The notes beneath the pieces are model-generated. The model was not told the origin of the DNA. It did not search any database and saw only the letters and a program-made list of their open reading frames with translations. Position numbers and translations under genes: made by a program. Shown here piece after piece: positions 13,216 through 15,577 of a stretch of 15,577 nt of DNA; position 1 is the stretch's first letter, and every line of letters begins with the position of its first letter. The DNA comes from Ramicandelaber brevisporus (Eukaryota > Kickxellomycota > Ramicandelaberales > Ramicandelaberaceae): contig MU603201.1 in assembly GCA_025201865.1 (NCBI GenBank), forward strand, positions 1-15,577. Reading direction: 5' to 3'.

Positions 13216-14721
13216 TTAAATTTCACCTTCTTCAATTTCTCCATCGGATAATTCACGGACTGACTGTTGTTGCTCAACATATGCATTTCGTTTCTTATCA
13301 AGCAATAGTTGAGCATACAAAATGAGCTTCGCATCAGTGAGCTCCAAGTGTGATGTTTCGATGTTGCACTCCTGCTGCGCCTTCTCAAGCATGTCAGCAT
13401 CAACTGTTGCAACTGTTGAGCCAAATTGTGCAGCAATGTGATCGACTAGCTGATCCAACTCTATCCGTAGAGGAGCAATTCTGTCTCTGACTAGATCCAA
13501 GGGAGTTGAGCAATCCTCGTTTTCTTCCCTAATGTTGCATGCGATCAATCTGCTGAATCGAATGTCATCTTTAATGAGTGGGAACACATCCGACCAAGCC
13601 GTATACGGTTTCCACACTGATAGCGAATCCAACAGTTCCCCAAACTCTTTCCGAGCTCTTCTGGCACGCTGTCGCTCGTCAGCTGCAAGTTGCTCAAACC
13701 GCTCATTCTCTGGAATCTCAAGTTCGTTTATAACATACTCCGAATACACTTCTAGCATTGCCAGATCATCCAGGCAACTATAGATGGGTTCATTCTTGTA
13801 CTGTGGCGTCGACTTTACAAAGTCACGAGCATCATCCCATTTAGTATCAGCCACCAACGTAGTGATACTCTTCAGTAATTCCCTAAACTTTGACTTTGCC
13901 ATTTCCCTATCACTTCCAAGAGTATCGAGTCGTTTCTGCTTCGCTCTTTGCAAATGCTCCAAAAACGCCTCATGAACCACCTTCGAATCGCGTTCATTTT
14001 TAATCATTGCCGCAAACTTGGCGTTCGTTCTCAAACTCAATACAACTCGTTTCCAACTTGTGCATTCCACCACAGCCTCGTTTTTATCTCCGTTTCCGTC
14101 GTCTTCCAAGAGCCTCCAAACTGCATTTTTAAGCTTCTCACTTCTACGCTGCGAAGCAACTTGTTCACGTTTGCGCTGCTCCACCAAAAACTTTTGGAAC
14201 GCATCTCGGCGTTCTGGAGCTGATGTCAATGACTTCTGATACATCGGATGATTGATCAATGTCCGCATTACATCGTCCCAAGCCCAGCCAGAATCTACTT
14301 TGGAATGTCGCAGCAATAGTATAAAAGCGGCCTCAGCGTCGGCTTTGGTAGCAAAATCGAGTGATGTAGGCAACGGTGGCAAGTCTTCATCGTCACTGTT
14401 GATCTCCCATTCATATTGATCTGGTTGTTGCTGTGGCTGTTTCTGTTGTTGTCGATTCTGTGCTTGATGCTGGAGCTCTGGTTGAGACGGTTCTACAGAT
14501 GATTGTTGCTGTTGTTGAGGACGTTCCCATGTCTTCTCGCCTGTAGATGTATTGACATAGAAACGATATCCGCCAGCACCGATAAACGATGCCCAGCTTG
14601 GTGGAAGCTGATCCTCCTCTGCCAAGAGATTAGAAGGAGTGTCCCACCGGCTAGTTTGGCCGATCGTATCATGATAATACACGCGACCATCCGGTAGCGT
14701 CCACGTCTGCCACTGCACCAT
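13216..14721 (-). CDS. PRP40: Prp40-type U1 snRNP splicing factor (WW and FF domains)
   Basis: The 501-residue product has the full Prp40 plan. WW domain 1 is at about 4-29 (WTLPDGRVYYHD, W26, P29). WW domain 2 is at about 40-68 (LPPSWASF, YRFYVNTSTGEKTWERP). A Gln-rich linker follows, then a chain of FF domains from about 125 (AEAAFILLLRHSKV), 195 (LKNAVWRLLED), 275 (AKSKFRELLKSI) and 355 (ARKEFGELLDSL), each with the expected aromatic and charged pattern. The tail ends in acidic GEIEEGEI. In yeast, Prp40 bridges the U1 snRNP at the 5' splice site and the branch-point factors, and it also touches the RNA polymerase II tail. The size is near that of yeast Prp40. I choose the ATG at 14721, since WW1 begins at residue 4. 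An in-frame ATG at 14943 would add 74 residues of unrelated sequence overlapping the neighbouring leader. Confidence 0.92.
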   Translation of the reverse strand: MVQWQTWTLPDGRVYYHDTIGQTSRWDTPSNLLAEEDQLPPSWASFIGAGGYRFYVNTSTGEKTWERPQQQQQSSVEPSQPELQHQAQNRQQQKQPQQQPDQYEWEINSDDEDLPPLPTSLDFATKADAEAAFILLLRHSKVDSGWAWDDVMRTLINHPMYQKSLTSAPERRDAFQKFLVEQRKREQVASQRRSEKLKNAVWRLLEDDGNGDKNEAVVECTSWKRVVLSLRTNAKFAAMIKNERDSKVVHEAFLEHLQRAKQKRLDTLGSDREMAKSKFRELLKSITTLVADTKWDDARDFVKSTPQYKNEPIYSCLDDLAMLEVYSEYVINELEIPENERFEQLAADERQRARRARKEFGELLDSLSVWKPYTAWSDVFPLIKDDIRFSRLIACNIREENEDCSTPLDLVRDRIAPLRIELDQLVDHIAAQFGSTVATVDADMLEKAQQECNIETSHLELTDAKLILYAQLLLDKKRNAYVEQQQSVRELSDGEIEEGEI

Positions 14722-14956
14722 TGCTGTTGATCCTGGCTGTTGATCCTGGCTGCTGATGCTGACTTCTCGATTTGCTTTTGTTTTTTTTTTTGAAATGAAA
14801 AATACGGCCAATTGGATGTTTGCTTCATGCACAGAGCTGTGACCCAGGCCTGGATAGAGCTTTGCCAACTCAACGCGTCTGTTGCTTCTGCTACTGCGAA
14901 TACCACTCGAAACTTGTACCAGATTGCAACCTCCTTTCCTCAAACATCCCTGTAAG
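14722..14956. promoter_or_regulatory. divergent promoter between Prp40 and the Rho-like gene
   Basis: A 235-bp spacer separates two divergent start codons, so the two genes probably share a bidirectional promoter. A T run lies at about 14774-14791 on the plus strand. No TATA box is evident. Short direct repeats (GTTGATCCTGGCT, about 14727-14752) sit close to the Prp40 start. Confidence 0.45.
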
Positions 14957-15553
14957 ATGAGTTCATCAGACGCACCGTCCTCTAGCTCTTACGATAATGT
15001 CAGTGTCGCTATTATAGGCGACCGCGGCATCGGCGGCAGTGCCTTGGACTGGTCGTTTTACTTTGGAAAATATTACGACCAAGCACCACCACTTATCAGC
15101 CCTCGCGATCCACATCCATTCCCTGTTGACGGTGCCCAGTACATTGTTACTGCGATACGCACTGGCCTCGGCAGTCCATATAGCGAGTTGATGGAAAAGC
15201 TGGCTGCTTCGTCATCAGAGGTGGCATTGATGATTTTTGCAGTAGACGATAGAGACACTTTGAAGAAAGCTGAAGAAAATGCAAAGACGATTCGGAAATA
15301 TGTGAAGCAGGATTATCCAGTGCTTTTGGTAGGCACAAAGGGCGATTTGAGAAGCAATGGAGGTGCTGATGGGCTGATCAGTGCAGAGGAGGCGAATGAA
15401 CTGGCAGAGAAGATTGGAGCAATCAAGTATATCGAGACATCGGCAAAGGAAATGAAGAACTTGGATGTAGTGTTTAGCGAAGCAGTGAGAGCTGCAGTCA
15501 AGTTTAGATCGATTAAGAAGAGCAAGAAGAAAGCTGTTTGCAACCTAATGTAA
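14957..15553 (+). CDS. Rho-like small GTPase homologue with degenerate nucleotide motifs (probable pseudoGTPase)
   Basis: The 198-residue protein aligns along the Ras/Rho fold. After a Ser-rich start comes VSVAIIGDRGIGGSA: the P-loop position (21-28) reads GDRGIGGS, lacking the lysine of GxxxxGK[ST]. Where Rho proteins have WDTAGQEDYDRL it reads IRTGLGSPYSEL (67-78), so the Mg-binding Asp and catalytic Gln are gone. Switch I lacks a clear PTVF block. By contrast G4 is intact (VGTKGDL, TKxD at 127-130) and G5 is intact (ETSAK, 160-164). The Rho-like segment KIGAIKYIETSA and NLDVVFSEAVRAAV is well kept, but the Rho insert helix is missing. It ends KKSKKK then CNLM, a polybasic stretch plus CaaX box predicted to be farnesylated, so it should reach membranes. 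I start at 14957; an upstream in-frame ATG (14882) adds 25 unrelated residues. Confidence 0.82.
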   Translation: MSSSDAPSSSSYDNVSVAIIGDRGIGGSALDWSFYFGKYYDQAPPLISPRDPHPFPVDGAQYIVTAIRTGLGSPYSELMEKLAASSSEVALMIFAVDDRDTLKKAEENAKTIRKYVKQDYPVLLVGTKGDLRSNGGADGLISAEEANELAEKIGAIKYIETSAKEMKNLDVVFSEAVRAAVKFRSIKKSKKKAVCNLM

Positions 15554-15577
15554 TTTCAAATTCATATTCAATCCATC

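Noticed and set aside
1-15577. tRNA, rRNA, CRISPR or intact transposon
   Set aside because: I looked for tRNA T-loop motifs, regularly spaced repeats and transposase or reverse transcriptase motifs and saw none; a covariance-model scan would be needed to exclude small RNAs.

Overview
The window looks like nuclear DNA of an early-diverging, probably zoosporic (chytrid-like) fungus; this placement is inference. The reasons are a protein with the fungal AreA/Reg1-type 'GATA-like' domain (DUF1752, PF08550), a Prp40 splicing factor, a Cdc6-type AAA+ initiator, an F-box protein and a Rho-like GTPase. Each lies in a long uninterrupted reading frame, about 0.2 to 2.6 kb apart, on both strands. There is no operon layout, no Shine-Dalgarno site, and glutamine-rich and trinucleotide repeats are abundant. 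I found no tRNA, rRNA, CRISPR array or intact transposon.

Layout: 1-1160 is a poorly resolved left edge with one possible short helical protein (72-371) and a near-perfect 69-bp foldback hairpin (952-1020). An F-box protein runs leftward (2318-1161) behind a CACTCATT-rich leader and a TATA-like box. A 47-codon frame (3254-3111) faces away from the Cdc6/Cdc18 gene (3491-5329). Cdc6 converges on a large leftward Reg1-like PP1 regulatory subunit (8472-5656). From 8473 to 11133 lies a 2.6-kb gene-poor, microsatellite-rich stretch; its minus strand carries a set of GT-AG-bounded mini-exon candidates. Next is an unrecognised disordered protein (12090-11134) with three PP1-docking-like motifs. Divergent from it is a small secreted six-cysteine protein (12550-13011), whose leader holds an exact 79-bp tandem duplication carrying splice-site sequences. 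Prp40 (14721-13216) follows leftward, divergent from a Rho-like GTPase at the right end (14957-15553).

The genes do not form a single pathway; they are housekeeping and regulatory functions: replication licensing (Cdc6), splicing (Prp40), PP1/glucose signalling (Reg1-like), ubiquitin ligase targeting (F-box), membrane GTPase signalling and secretion. The most interesting items are the CAAX-ended Rho-like protein, which has lost the G1 lysine and the G3 aspartate and glutamine but keeps G4 and G5 (a probable pseudoGTPase); the tandemly duplicated splice-donor segment in the leader of the six-cysteine protein; and the 69-bp foldback.
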